A DNA stretch of 64,000 bases, taken from NCBI GenBank assembly GCA_017303895.1, contig JAFLBF010000016.1, positions 1-64,000 on the forward strand, written 5' to 3'. This stretch comes from Bacteroidota bacterium (GTDB lineage Bacteria > Bacteroidota > Bacteroidia > 2-12-FULL-35-15). The notes under the pieces are model-generated. The model searched no databases. It was given only the letters and a program-made list of their open reading frames with translations, and was not told where the DNA came from. Shown in pieces: positions 1 through 8,764 of this stretch (position 1 is the first letter of the stretch; every line of letters starts with the position of its first letter). The position numbers and the translations under genes were made by a program.

Positions 1-93
1 AATTCTTGATTGTTTTATTGCATCTTCAATTAGCACTTTGTCAATTGTAAAGTGCTGACCTGTAAATCTTACAGGCAATTTATTTTTATTCAT
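1..93 (-). CDS. erm: 23S rRNA adenine N6-methyltransferase, erm(F)-like, 5' part only
   Basis: Only the first 31 codons are in the window; the gene runs off the left edge. The peptide reads MNKNKLPVRFTGQHFTIDKV and continues LIEDAIKQSRI. From memory this is nearly identical to the N-terminus of ErmF-type methylases, which dimethylate A2058 of 23S rRNA and give macrolide-lincosamide-streptogramin B resistance. FTGQHF and the following I-D motif belong to the start of the Rossmann methyltransferase fold. A plausible minus-strand promoter lies about 240 bases upstream, leaving a long leader. The gene sits in the cassette that ends at the first attC-like site (390-521) and points the opposite way to every other cassette gene. 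The catalytic region is not visible, so activity cannot be judged. Confidence 0.82.
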   Translation of the reverse strand, partial: MNKNKLPVRFTGQHFTIDKVLIEDAIKQSRI

Positions 94-330
94 TATGACT
101 TCTTACAGGTGAATACTTGAATTCAAATCGTAGCGATGTGAAAGACAGTATTACCTGACAGAGCAACTATGACAAAGAAATGCCTTCATTAAAAATGACG
201 ACACACCAAAACATAGGCTGTTTGTCTTGCCAAAAAGATTATGGGAAATTTATTTGGGACTGTCTATCACTTAGATAGTCGTCCAAGGTCTGCTGTAATA
301 CATAATGAAAAAAATCTAAATAATTGAATG

Positions 331-360
331 CAAAATTAGTAACTTTGCTTCAATTTACAA
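331..360 (-). promoter_or_regulatory. Putative Bacteroidota-type promoter for the erm-like gene
   Basis: On the minus strand TTG (360-358) is followed after 19 bases by TAATTTTG (338-331). This fits the TTG-N19/20-TAnnTTTG consensus of Bacteroidota sigma-ABfr promoters. It would give a leader of roughly 230 nt before the erm-like start. The motif is short and could occur by chance in AT-rich DNA. Confidence 0.45.
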
Positions 361-389
361 TAAGAAAATGAAATAAATAAAAGCCGAAC

Positions 390-521
390 GCACAACAAAG
401 TGTATATGCCATAAGGGTTTCAGTGGGTATTCAAGCATTGTAGCCCGCTCAAACTTTCGTGTCGGTGGACAGGGAACTACTCCGCAATCCCTTACGGCAC
501 ATACACTCGACCGTTACCGGC
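390..521 (+). repeat. attC-like site 1
   Basis: Ends the erm-bearing cassette and opens cassette 1. The arm around 399-417 (AGTGTATATGCCATAAGGG) pairs with the arm before the exit (CCCTTACGGCACATACACT, 489-507) with two mismatches. The entry end is GCACAAC (390-396) and the exit end GTTACCGGC (513-521). The matching start of the upstream cassette is outside the window. Confidence 0.65.
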
Positions 522-770
522 AACCCTGACCGACCGACCGTGCAGACATCAACCGCCTGACTTCTGACCGACCCAAACCCGACAACCAACCCGACCAACT
601 TTCCGACACGACAGCCGACCCTTCTGTATTTTTATTTTTTCCCACCGCACAAAAAAATTGAAGTTTTAACCCACGCCATTGGCACATTTTGTTTTGCCCC
701 GACACGCAAGCCGACCCTTCGGCAAAACAAAAAGAGCCAAGCCCACCCACCACCCAATAATAGAGGCTTG
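522..770. repeat. Left subterminal module of cassette 1
   Basis: Non-coding and strongly C-rich on the plus strand. It holds two structures. An AT stem-loop has arms 627-640 and 651-667 around the loop CCCACCGCAC. A double-stem hairpin (H1) pairs TTGGC (679-683) with GCCAA (736-740) and TTTTGTTTTGCC (687-698) with GGCAAAACAAAA (721-732), leaving a symmetric internal loop ACA/AGA. Short open frames here are not credible genes. Confidence 0.6.
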
Positions 771-802
771 AAAAGATTATTTTTTACAAAAACAAAAAAA
801 AT

Positions 803-833
803 TTGCACAATCAAAAAACTGTTTCTATATTTG
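803..833 (+). promoter_or_regulatory. Promoter of the tetR-family gene
   Basis: TTG (803-805), 20 bases, then TATATTTG (826-833) matches the Bacteroidota -33/-7 consensus. Transcription would begin near 840, inside the inverted repeat at 836-856, which suits autorepression by the encoded regulator. Confidence 0.65.
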
Positions 834-835
834 CC

Positions 836-856
836 GACCAAAATACGTTTTTAGTC
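836..856 (+). promoter_or_regulatory. Putative TetR operator O1
   Basis: A 21-bp imperfect dyad, GACCAAAATACG followed by TTTTTAGTC, directly follows the -7 box. A 21-bp sequence with the same frame (GACCAAAA-ACG-TAGTC) recurs at 1508-1528 before the pump genes. Confidence 0.6.
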
Positions 857-870
857 AAAAAGTGTAAGTA

Positions 871-1464
871 ATGGAAAAGGACGAAGTTATTGTTCAGGAT
901 ATAATAAATGGAGCTAAAAAGCTAATGCAGCAGTATGGTTTAAAAAAAACCACAATGGAAGATATTGCCAAAGCGGCGGGTAAAAGTAAAAGCACTCTGT
1001 ATTATTATTTTAAAGACAAGGAAGAAATATTTGACAAGGTTATCAATCTTGAAATTGACGAGTTTTTTAATGCAGTAAACACAGCAGTAAATAAACAAAC
1101 AGATGCAATTAGTATGCTTAAAACATACGTTGTAACTAAAATAAAAACATTGAGGGAAAAAATAAACCTATACCGTTTTGCCGTAGAAAACGATTTAGAA
1201 GGAAGAATAAATCAAGAGTTTACAAAACTGCGAAACAGATATGACAACGAAGAAAAAAAGCTAATAAGTTCTATCTTAACGAAAGGTGTTGAAACCAATT
1301 TGTTCAAAAAAGAAATCATACAGGAAACAGATGTTTTAAGTGAACTTTTAGTGAGTTGTATAAGAGGCGTAGAAATGGACATTATTGCACATAACAAAAA
1401 CAAGACATTAGCAGAAAAGGCAGATTTACTTGTTGAAATGCTGATTAAAGGAATGGGTAAATAA
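871..1464 (+). CDS. TetR/AcrR family transcriptional regulator
   Basis: A 197-residue protein with a TetR-type N-terminal helix-turn-helix at about residues 10-55 (TTMEDIAKAAGKSKSTLYYY is the recognition region, followed by FKDKEEIF). The rest is a helical ligand/dimer domain that is variable in this family. It probably represses the downstream RND efflux operon and itself: similar 21-bp candidate operators lie in front of both transcripts (836-856 and 1508-1528). The ligand cannot be read from sequence. A short terminator-like hairpin follows the stop, so the pump genes probably have their own promoter. It is the first gene of large cassette 1. Confidence 0.9.
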   Translation: MEKDEVIVQDIINGAKKLMQQYGLKKTTMEDIAKAAGKSKSTLYYYFKDKEEIFDKVINLEIDEFFNAVNTAVNKQTDAISMLKTYVVTKIKTLREKINLYRFAVENDLEGRINQEFTKLRNRYDNEEKKLISSILTKGVETNLFKKEIIQETDVLSELLVSCIRGVEMDIIAHNKNKTLAEKADLLVEMLIKGMGK

Positions 1465-1469
1465 ATTAA

Positions 1470-1493
1470 AAAGTGCTTTTCGGAGCATTTTTT
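1470..1493 (+). terminator. Weak terminator after tetR gene
   Basis: TGCT and AGCA around a six-base loop are followed by seven T residues. The stem is short, so read-through into the pump operon is likely. Confidence 0.45.
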
Positions 1494-1507
1494 TAGAATT
1501 AAAAACT

Positions 1508-1528
1508 GACCAAAAAACGAAAATAGTC
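1508..1528 (+). promoter_or_regulatory. Putative TetR operator O2
   Basis: The 21-bp sequence begins GACCAAAAAACG and ends TAGTC, then CAAA-type bases follow as in the copy at 836-856. It lies 25 bp before the start of the membrane fusion gene, as expected for an operator that controls the pump operon. Confidence 0.55.
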
Positions 1529-1552
1529 AAATAGTAAAATTAAATAAACAAG

Positions 1553-2584
1553 ATGATGAAACAAGTCAATTATTTAGCAGTAGCGGGAATACTTGTAATA
1601 GCAAGTTGCACCCACAAAGAAAACACATCAACCGCAGAAAGCAATAACGCTTTCAATGTTCAGGTAGAACAGCCGTTAAGTTACAACGGCAACATTCAGT
1701 CGGGTTATTCAGGAGTTGTGGAAGCACAAAAGACAACCGCTTTAAGTTTTGCCACAATGGGAACAATAACGGAAATTTTTGTAGAGGAAGGGCAGGCAGT
1801 AAGTAAAAGACAGTTGTTAGCCAAAGTCAATGCTTCCAATGCTCAAAACGCATATCAGGCGGCTTTGGCAAGCCAGCAACAGGCAGAAGATGCTTACCGG
1901 AGAATGAAACCAATGAAAGAAAATGGCACACTTCCCGAAATAAAATGGGTAGAAGTGGAAACAGGCTTGGCACAGGCAAAAGCAGCCGTAGCCATTACTC
2001 AAAAAGGTATCAGCGATTGTAGCTTGTATGCACCTGCAAGCGGTGTGATTGGCAAGAAAAATGTGCAGCCCGGTATGAATATAGTGCCGACAACAACCGC
2101 TTTGGAATTGCTGAACATACAATCTGTTTACGTTAAAATTCCTGTTTCAGAAAATGAGATAAGCCTGTTTAAAAAAGGCGGAACCGCACAAATCAGTATC
2201 AACGCCATTAATAAAACCGTAACAGGAGCGGTAAAGGAAATTGGTGTATCGGCAGATATTCTCTCACATACTTATCCTGTAAAAATAGAAGTTCAAAATA
2301 CCACAGGCGACATAAAGCCCGGAATGATATGTTCCGTTCAGGTTACAGCACAAGATAACCGTTCAGGAGTATTGGTTTCCAATAAAGCCCTGCAAAAAGA
2401 CGTAAACGGCAGTCAGTTCATTTATATTGAAAAAGGCGGACAAACCGAAAAGATACCTGTACAAACCATTGCCCTGATTGACAACAAAGTTTTGATACAA
2501 GGCGAAGTACCGCAAAACGCAAACATCATCATTTCAGGACAGCAAAAATTAAACAACGGTACACCTGTTAAAATCATTCAGTAA
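1553..2584 (+). CDS. Efflux RND transporter periplasmic adaptor (membrane fusion lipoprotein)
   Basis: A 343-residue HlyD/AcrA-type adaptor that links the inner-membrane RND pump to the outer-membrane channel. A lipoprotein signal ends in IAS-C19, so the mature protein should be lipid-anchored. The biotinyl-lipoyl-like part is visible around residues 60-90 (ATMGTITEIFVEEGQAVSK) and again after a short helical hairpin of about 60 residues (YAPASGVIGKKNVQPGMNI). The barrel and membrane-proximal domains follow. Two ATG codons stand at the start; either may be used. The gene opens a tightly packed operon: the RND gene begins two bases after this stop. Confidence 0.93.
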   Translation: MMKQVNYLAVAGILVIASCTHKENTSTAESNNAFNVQVEQPLSYNGNIQSGYSGVVEAQKTTALSFATMGTITEIFVEEGQAVSKRQLLAKVNASNAQNAYQAALASQQQAEDAYRRMKPMKENGTLPEIKWVEVETGLAQAKAAVAITQKGISDCSLYAPASGVIGKKNVQPGMNIVPTTTALELLNIQSVYVKIPVSENEISLFKKGGTAQISINAINKTVTGAVKEIGVSADILSHTYPVKIEVQNTTGDIKPGMICSVQVTAQDNRSGVLVSNKALQKDVNGSQFIYIEKGGQTEKIPVQTIALIDNKVLIQGEVPQNANIIISGQQKLNNGTPVKIIQ

Positions 2585-2586
2585 TT

Positions 2587-5500
2587 ATGACAAAAAAGAA
2601 TTTCAATATCATAGAATTGGCTATGAAGCATAAGCAGATAGCCATCATCATTACATCTATATTCGTGCTGTTTGGCGTGTTCTCACTGATAGTAATGCCG
2701 AGAAACGAATTTCCCGAATTTACTATTCGTCAGGGACTAATTGTAGGTGTTTATCCCGGTGCTAATTCCGAACAGGTAGAAGAACAATTAGCCACCAAAG
2801 TAGAAAGTTTTTTGTATGGCTTTGAAGAAGTAAACAGGGAAAAAACCTATTCTATTTCCAAAGAAGGAATGTTGATTGTATTTGTAGAAGTCAATACCAA
2901 TGTAAAAGACCCTGATGCTTTTTGGGATAAAATAAAATTCGGGTTAAGCGACCTCAAAATGCAGTTGCCACCGCAGGTTTTAGCACTGATAGCCAACAAT
3001 GATTTTGGCAACACATCAGCCATTTTGCTCACGGTGCAATCCGATAGTAAAACCTATAAGGAACTTGACCGTGAATTAAAAGTTATTGAAACCGAATTAC
3101 GAAAAATAAAGGCGGTTTCAAAAGTCAAACACTTTGGCTTAACACAAGAGCAAATTACCATTTATCCCGATAACGATAAGTTGGCTTATTACGGAGTAAA
3201 ACCAATGAGCGTTTTAGCTGCCGCACAGTTAGAGGGTGCTGTTTATTATGGCGGGGAGTTAGACAATGGCGAACTCATTACCCCGATACACATTCCCGCT
3301 ACTTACAATACGGAAGAAGATATTAAAAACCAAATCGTATATACCGACCCCACAGGAAATGTTATCCGTGTAAAAGACATAGCCCGTGTAGTAAGGGAAT
3401 ATCCAAAACCTGACGCTTACATTAAAAACAACGGTACAAACAGCCTGTTGATTTCGTTGGAAATGCAACCCGGCAACAACATTGTTGCTTTTGGTAAAAC
3501 AGTGGACGAAACATTGCAAACGCTGAAAGGTAAAATTTCGCCTGATGTGCAGGTAGCAAAAATCGCTGATATGCCGAAAGCCGTTGGGCATTCTATTACG
3601 CACTTTTTAAAAGAATTTGCTATTGCCATTTTCGCAGTAATTATTGTTACAATGCTCTTGTTGCCTTTCCGTGTAGCAGCCGTTGCAGGGGCAACCATTC
3701 CGATTTCCATTTTCATTACGATTGGTATTTTATATGCGTTAGGCGTAGAACTGCACACGGTTTCGTTGGCGGGTTTGATTGTAGTGTTAGGTATGGTGGT
3801 GGACAATGCGATTGTGGTATTGGACGGACACATTGAAAAATTAGACCACGGAGAAAATGCGTGGAACGCAGCTTGGAAAAGTGCCCAAGAACTTTTTGTT
3901 CCTGTGTTTTCTGCAACAATGGCAATTATAGCTACCTATATTCCTATGGTGTTTTTTCTTGACGGAATGGTGGGCGACTTTGTAGGTTCATTGCCCATAA
4001 CCATTGGAGTTGCATTGATTACATCGTTGCTAATAGCTTGTTTGCTTGTACCTTATATGAGTTATGTGTTCATCAAAAAGGGAATTAAAAAAGAAGAAGG
4101 TAAAAAGAAGAAAAAATCATTGTTGGATAGTGTACAGGCAGTTTATGACCGTACATTGGAATGGGCTTTCCGTATTCCCAAAACAACTATCCTGACAGGC
4201 GTTGTTTCGGTAGCGTTAGGTATAGCCATTCTTGCCTTAGTGCCACGTCAGTTATTCCCCAAAGTGGATAGAAACCAATTTGCAGTAGAAATATATTTAC
4301 CCGAAGGCAGTACATTAGAACAAACCGCTCTTGTATCTGACAGCTTGGAACAAATGCTGATGAAAGACAAGCGGGTAGTAAATGTAGCGGCATTTGTAGG
4401 TACAAGTTCACCCCGCTTTCATACCACTTATGCCCCGAATTTTCCCTCAAAAAATTATGCTCAGTTAGTTGTCAATACACAAACGGCAGATGATGCCCTT
4501 TCCATATTGAACGAATACGAAACGAAGTACAGAAACTTTTTTCCGAATGCTTATGTGCGAATGAAACAATTAGACCTGTTAAGTACCACCGCACCTATTG
4601 AAGTAAGGATTAGCGGGGATAATATAGACACTATCAAAACATTGGCACAGCAGGTAAAGGCTGTAATGGAAAAGAACGAAAATGTCATTTGGGCAAGAAC
4701 CGATTACCTTAATCCACGACAAGGCGTAAACATTAAGATAAACGATGAAACCGCTAACCGATTGGGACTGACCAAAGGCATAGTAGCTGCATCATTGGCA
4801 ACAGGTTTTTCGGGAATGCCCATTGGCACAATATGGGAGGGCGATTATCCTGTAACCGTAAAATTGGTAAATGAAGCACAACAGAAAAACGGTTTTGATG
4901 ATATAGCCAATCAAAATATAACATCGCCATTAACAGGTGCAACCGTTCCTGTTAGACAAATAGCAACAAGCATAACCAACGATTGGAGCGAAGGGCAAAT
5001 TATCCGCAGAAACGGTACAAGAACAATTACGGTTCGTGCTGATGTAAAACGTGGTGTATTGCCATACAAAGTATTATCTGACTTAAAAACGGACATCAAA
5101 GAATTACACAAGGGCGAACAAATTACGCTGACCTATGGCGGGGAAGAAGAAAGCGAAGTAGAAAACTATATTCCATTAGCCAAAGCCCTGTTTGCAGGTG
5201 TAATGCTGATTTTCTTTATCCTGTTGTTTCAGTTCAAAAAACCAAAATTGGTTTTCTTGGTAATGATGACAATGCCGTTAAGTTTTTTGGGTGCGGCATT
5301 GGGGTTAATCATTACAGGTTATCCGTTTGGTTTAACTTCTTTCTTAGGTATTATGAGCCTTATGGGTATTGTAGTCCGCAATGGAATTATCCTGATTGAT
5401 TATGCCGAAGAACTTAGAAGTAAAAACGGAATGTCGCTTTCCGAAGCAGCCATAGCCGCAGGCAAACGCAGAATGCGACCAATTTTCCTTACATCATTTG

Positions 5501-5658
5501 CGGCTGCCGTTGGCGTTGTGCCGATGATACTAAGCGGCTCTACCCTTTGGGGACCGCTTGGGGCGGTAGTGTGTTTCGGGTTATTGGTATCAATGATACT
5601 CACACTGTATATGATACCTGTAATGTACAATCAATTATTAAAAAAGAATTACGCTTAA
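2587..5658 (+). CDS. RND efflux transporter, AcrB/HAE1-like
   Basis: A 1023-residue inner-membrane proton-driven exporter of the ACR_tran family. The first membrane helix is near residues 17-37, a large periplasmic loop follows, helices 2-6 start near residue 340, and a second similar half ends near 1015. The family proton-relay motif in helix 4 reads GMVVDNAIVV: Asp406 is present, but the second acid of the classical DD pair is Asn407, a variant I believe occurs in other Bacteroidota pumps. Length is normal. It lies between its adaptor and its channel gene, so the three should form a tripartite pump. The substrate is not predictable; in this cassette it would plausibly be a drug or toxic compound. 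Confidence 0.95.
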   Translation: MTKKNFNIIELAMKHKQIAIIITSIFVLFGVFSLIVMPRNEFPEFTIRQGLIVGVYPGANSEQVEEQLATKVESFLYGFEEVNREKTYSISKEGMLIVFVEVNTNVKDPDAFWDKIKFGLSDLKMQLPPQVLALIANNDFGNTSAILLTVQSDSKTYKELDRELKVIETELRKIKAVSKVKHFGLTQEQITIYPDNDKLAYYGVKPMSVLAAAQLEGAVYYGGELDNGELITPIHIPATYNTEEDIKNQIVYTDPTGNVIRVKDIARVVREYPKPDAYIKNNGTNSLLISLEMQPGNNIVAFGKTVDETLQTLKGKISPDVQVAKIADMPKAVGHSITHFLKEFAIAIFAVIIVTMLLLPFRVAAVAGATIPISIFITIGILYALGVELHTVSLAGLIVVLGMVVDNAIVVLDGHIEKLDHGENAWNAAWKSAQELFVPVFSATMAIIATYIPMVFFLDGMVGDFVGSLPITIGVALITSLLIACLLVPYMSYVFIKKGIKKEEGKKKKKSLLDSVQAVYDRTLEWAFRIPKTTILTGVVSVALGIAILALVPRQLFPKVDRNQFAVEIYLPEGSTLEQTALVSDSLEQMLMKDKRVVNVAAFVGTSSPRFHTTYAPNFPSKNYAQLVVNTQTADDALSILNEYETKYRNFFPNAYVRMKQLDLLSTTAPIEVRISGDNIDTIKTLAQQVKAVMEKNENVIWARTDYLNPRQGVNIKINDETANRLGLTKGIVAASLATGFSGMPIGTIWEGDYPVTVKLVNEAQQKNGFDDIANQNITSPLTGATVPVRQIATSITNDWSEGQIIRRNGTRTITVRADVKRGVLPYKVLSDLKTDIKELHKGEQITLTYGGEEESEVENYIPLAKALFAGVMLIFFILLFQFKKPKLVFLVMMTMPLSFLGAALGLIITGYPFGLTSFLGIMSLMGIVVRNGIILIDYAEELRSKNGMSLSEAAIAAGKRRMRPIFLTSFAAAVGVVPMILSGSTLWGPLGAVVCFGLLVSMILTLYMIPVMYNQLLKKNYA

Positions 5659-5668
5659 AAATTAAGAA

Positions 5669-7018
5669 ATGAAAAAAATAATGATAGTCGCAGTTGCCTT
5701 GATTACATCGGCAACAGCATACAGCCAAACAACATTAACGTTGGAGCAAAGTAAATCGCTTGCATTGAAGAACAACAAAGCATTACAAAACAGTGCTTTG
5801 GAAATAGAAGCAGCACAGCAGGTAAAGAAAAATGCTTACACCAACTATTTCCCGAAAGTAAGTGCCAATGTCTTTGGTATGCAGGCAATCAATCCGCTGA
5901 TTGAATACAAAATGGAAGGTGGAAACTTACCTGTATATGACGGCAATCCTGCCAACCTGCCCACAGCTACACAGTTTGCCTATTTCCCCGGAATGGAATT
6001 AAGTATGTTTCAACGTTCGGCAATAGGAGTGCTGAATATAGCACAACCCATTTATGCAGGTGGGAAAATAAGCACAGGCAACAAATTGGCACAGCTTAAT
6101 GTAGATGTGAAAGAAAAGCAGCAACAGCTAACCGAAAATGAAATATTGCTTAAAACCGAACAACAGTATTGGCAGTTAATTTCCTTACAGGAAAAACAAA
6201 AGACACTTGAAAAATATGAGCTGTTATTAGGCGGTATCCGCAAGCAAGTTGATGATGCTTTTAAGGCAGGTTTGATAATCAAAAATGATGTACTGAAAGT
6301 TCAAATCAAACAAAGCGAATTGGAAGCCAATAAAAATAAATTGCTGAACGGAAAGAAATTAGCGACAATGCAATTCTGCCAAACCATAGGAATACCTTTT
6401 GACAGTACATTGGTATTGCAGGAAACGATTGATATAAGCCAAAGTCCGTTGGCATATTACACCGACCATTCCCCCGCTTTAACCAACCGTACAGAATACA
6501 AATTGTTGGAAAAATCTGTTGAAGCCACACGATTGCAAACAAAGATGAAAACAGGCGATTACTTGCCTACGGTTGCCGTTGGATTGGCAGGCTATCATCT
6601 TAATATGTTAGAAAAAGGAACAAAGAACTTTACTAACGGATTGGCTTATGTTTCGGTATCAATTCCTATTTCCGACTGGTGGGGCGGTTCGTACAGCATC
6701 AAAGAACAAAAAATAAAACAACAAATTGCTGAAAACACATTTGAGGACACAAAGGGTTTGCTCAATCTGCAAATGGAAAAGGCTTGGACAGACGTAAACG
6801 AAGCGTGGAAGCAAATAGCCATTATGAAAGAAACCACCATACAAGCCGAAGAAAATCTGAAAGTAAGTCAAACAGGCTATGAAAGCGGTGTAGTAACCTT
6901 ATCCGATTTATTGGAAGCACAGGCATTAGTTACTGAAACAGCCGATAAATTGACAGAAGCACAAACGCAATACAAGTTAGCGGTTACTACTTATTTGCAG
7001 GTAACAGGAAGAAAGTAA
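5669..7018 (+). CDS. TolC-family outer membrane efflux protein
   Basis: A 449-residue outer-membrane channel protein. The signal peptide is about 20 residues (cleavage near TAYSQ). Two repeats of the long alpha-helical hairpin typical of TolC can be followed (about 25-240 and 270-445), including the LSDLLEAQALVTETADKLTE segment near the C-terminus. It completes the tripartite pump with the two genes before it. A 59-bp segment of this gene (6788-6846) is repeated with three mismatches at 7902-7960, just past the next gene, which points to past recombination in the operon. Confidence 0.94.
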   Translation: MKKIMIVAVALITSATAYSQTTLTLEQSKSLALKNNKALQNSALEIEAAQQVKKNAYTNYFPKVSANVFGMQAINPLIEYKMEGGNLPVYDGNPANLPTATQFAYFPGMELSMFQRSAIGVLNIAQPIYAGGKISTGNKLAQLNVDVKEKQQQLTENEILLKTEQQYWQLISLQEKQKTLEKYELLLGGIRKQVDDAFKAGLIIKNDVLKVQIKQSELEANKNKLLNGKKLATMQFCQTIGIPFDSTLVLQETIDISQSPLAYYTDHSPALTNRTEYKLLEKSVEATRLQTKMKTGDYLPTVAVGLAGYHLNMLEKGTKNFTNGLAYVSVSIPISDWWGGSYSIKEQKIKQQIAENTFEDTKGLLNLQMEKAWTDVNEAWKQIAIMKETTIQAEENLKVSQTGYESGVVTLSDLLEAQALVTETADKLTEAQTQYKLAVTTYLQVTGRK

Positions 7019-7029
7019 AAAATTACCCT

Positions 7030-7911
7030 ATGGATTTGAGTTTAAAAATTGACATCGTTGAAGATATAAGTACTGAGGATTTTAAACAAAATTATTTCAT
7101 TCCTCAAAAACCTTTGCTTATCAACGGTGGCATTATCAAGAAAACAGAAGCGTACCGCAAATGGTCTATTGATTTTTTCAAAAAAGAAATGGGCAACATT
7201 GAAGTTGATATTTACGATAACGCTGTTATCAAATCAAAAACAACGGCTCTTACAAGTGGCGATTTAAAAATGAAGTTTGCCGATTTCTTAAACATCGTTG
7301 AAAAAAATGAGCCGACAACTTTGAGAATGTTTTTGTTTAACGGCTTTAAATATAAACCCGAATTAAGAAAAGATTTTCCTAAACCAAAAATCTTTTCGGG
7401 TTTACTCAATATGGGATTTTTGTTTTTTGGAGGTAATTCAACTTCGGTTCGTATGCACTTTGACATTGATTATTCCAACGTGTTGATGACACAAGTGAAA
7501 GGTCGTAAAAAAGTGATTTTGATTTCACCGAAGTATAATCGTTTCATTTACAAATTACCGTATAACAGTTTTTCGTTAGTAGATTTTGACAACATTGATT
7601 ACAAAAAACATCCTGCTTTAAAAAATATCAAAGGCTATGAATTTGTAATGGACGAGGGTGATAGTTTGTTTATGCCCTCTGCTTATTGGCATTTCAATGT
7701 TTATATAGACGGAGGTTATGCGCTTTCTTATCGCAAAACAGCACATAGTTTAAAAGATAAATACAACGGTTTTATGAACGTAACCTTTCGTTTACTCTTA
7801 GATAAATTGATGACTGCCGTAGCTAAAAACAAATGGACACAGTATAAAATCAATCAGGCAATAAAAACTGCCGAAAAGACTTTAATAATTGATTTCCCTG
7901 AACAGATGTAA
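7030..7911 (+). CDS. JmjC/cupin_8-like 2-oxoglutarate/Fe(II) oxygenase
   Basis: A 293-residue protein that fits the cupin-like JmjC hydroxylase group. The facial triad is visible as H143-F-D145 (SVRMHFDIDYSNVL) and H221 (SAYWHFNVY), in beta-strand settings typical of the double-stranded beta-helix, with a lysine-rich VKGRKKVILISP strand after the first pair. Members hydroxylate protein or small-molecule substrates using 2-oxoglutarate; the substrate here is unknown. It starts 12 bases after the channel gene and is probably co-transcribed, an unusual partner for an RND pump. Its stop codon lies inside a duplicated piece of the channel gene (7902-7960), so the original C-terminus may have been replaced. 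Confidence 0.72.
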   Translation: MDLSLKIDIVEDISTEDFKQNYFIPQKPLLINGGIIKKTEAYRKWSIDFFKKEMGNIEVDIYDNAVIKSKTTALTSGDLKMKFADFLNIVEKNEPTTLRMFLFNGFKYKPELRKDFPKPKIFSGLLNMGFLFFGGNSTSVRMHFDIDYSNVLMTQVKGRKKVILISPKYNRFIYKLPYNSFSLVDFDNIDYKKHPALKNIKGYEFVMDEGDSLFMPSAYWHFNVYIDGGYALSYRKTAHSLKDKYNGFMNVTFRLLLDKLMTAVAKNKWTQYKINQAIKTAEKTLIIDFPEQM

Positions 7912-7960
7912 ACGAAGCGTGGAAGCAAATAGCCATTATGAAAGAAACCACTTTACAAGC
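7902..7960 (+). repeat. Displaced duplicate of a tolC-like gene fragment
   Basis: These 59 bases match 6788-6846 in the channel gene at 56 positions. The copy lies out of coding context; it supplies the last two codons and the stop (TAA) of the cupin-like gene and part of the following spacer. It is the footprint of a duplication, insertion or gene swap next to the pump operon. Confidence 0.85.
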
Positions 7961-8013
7961 AAATCATCATTAAAAAGCCGAATAATAATTATTAACATTT
8001 AAAAACAAAAACA

Positions 8014-8760
8014 ATGGCATCAACATCAGAAACAGGACACGCAAAAAATGTTGCAAACTTTGAAGATTTAATCTCATTTTGCACAGGCTACGGAACTGCC
8101 TACAATCCGTCAAAAGCAGCAATTCAATTACCTGCTTTAAACACGCTTTACAGCAATGCACAAAATGCACTTGCAGGGCTTACAAGCAGCAAAATAGTTT
8201 TTGACAACGCAACCAATGCACGACAGGCAGCATTTGAACCGCTTAAAAAATTAGCGACAAGAATTGTAAACGCTTTAGATGCAACAGAAGCAACAGACGC
8301 TTTGTTAAAAGATGCGAGAACTATCAACAGCAAAATTCAGGGCAAGCGTTCAGGAAAATTAACCAAAGCAGATGCAGGAATAACGGAAGACGAACCGACA
8401 GAAACAGCTAAAACAATTTCCGTTTCACAGCAAAGTTTCGACAGCTTAATTGAGAACTTTGCCAAGCTGATTGAACTCGTAGGCAGCGAACCAAGCTACA
8501 CGCCCAACGAACCTGAATTGCAGGTTTCTACTTTAACAACAACACTTAATAACCTAAAGACAACCAACACAGGAGTTGTAAACAGCTACACCAATTACAG
8601 TAATACACGCATTACAAGGGACAGCATACTTTACGCCACCAATAGCGGACTTGTGGACACGGCTTTAGAAGTAAAGAAATATGTAAAATCCGTTTTCGGA
8701 GCAACAAGTCCGCAATTCAAACAAGTAAGCGGACTGGAGTTTAAGAAAAGGAAAAAATAG
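8014..8760 (+). CDS. Conserved hypothetical protein
   Basis: A 248-residue protein with no signal peptide or membrane segment. It looks mainly helical, with regularly spaced Asn/Thr/Ser-rich helices and a basic end (EFKKRKK). I recall similar hypothetical proteins from Bacteroidota but know no function. The start at 8014 follows an A-rich leader and begins MASTSETGHAKN. Its position behind the efflux operon in the same cassette does not reveal a role. Confidence 0.7.
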   Translation: MASTSETGHAKNVANFEDLISFCTGYGTAYNPSKAAIQLPALNTLYSNAQNALAGLTSSKIVFDNATNARQAAFEPLKKLATRIVNALDATEATDALLKDARTINSKIQGKRSGKLTKADAGITEDEPTETAKTISVSQQSFDSLIENFAKLIELVGSEPSYTPNEPELQVSTLTTTLNNLKTTNTGVVNSYTNYSNTRITRDSILYATNSGLVDTALEVKKYVKSVFGATSPQFKQVSGLEFKKRKK

Positions 8761-8764
8761 AAAG

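Noticed and set aside
514-841. Minus-strand frames in the left module of cassette 1
   Set aside because: They span the promoter and the hairpin structures and encode Cys/Trp-rich sequences typical of shadow frames of C-rich DNA.
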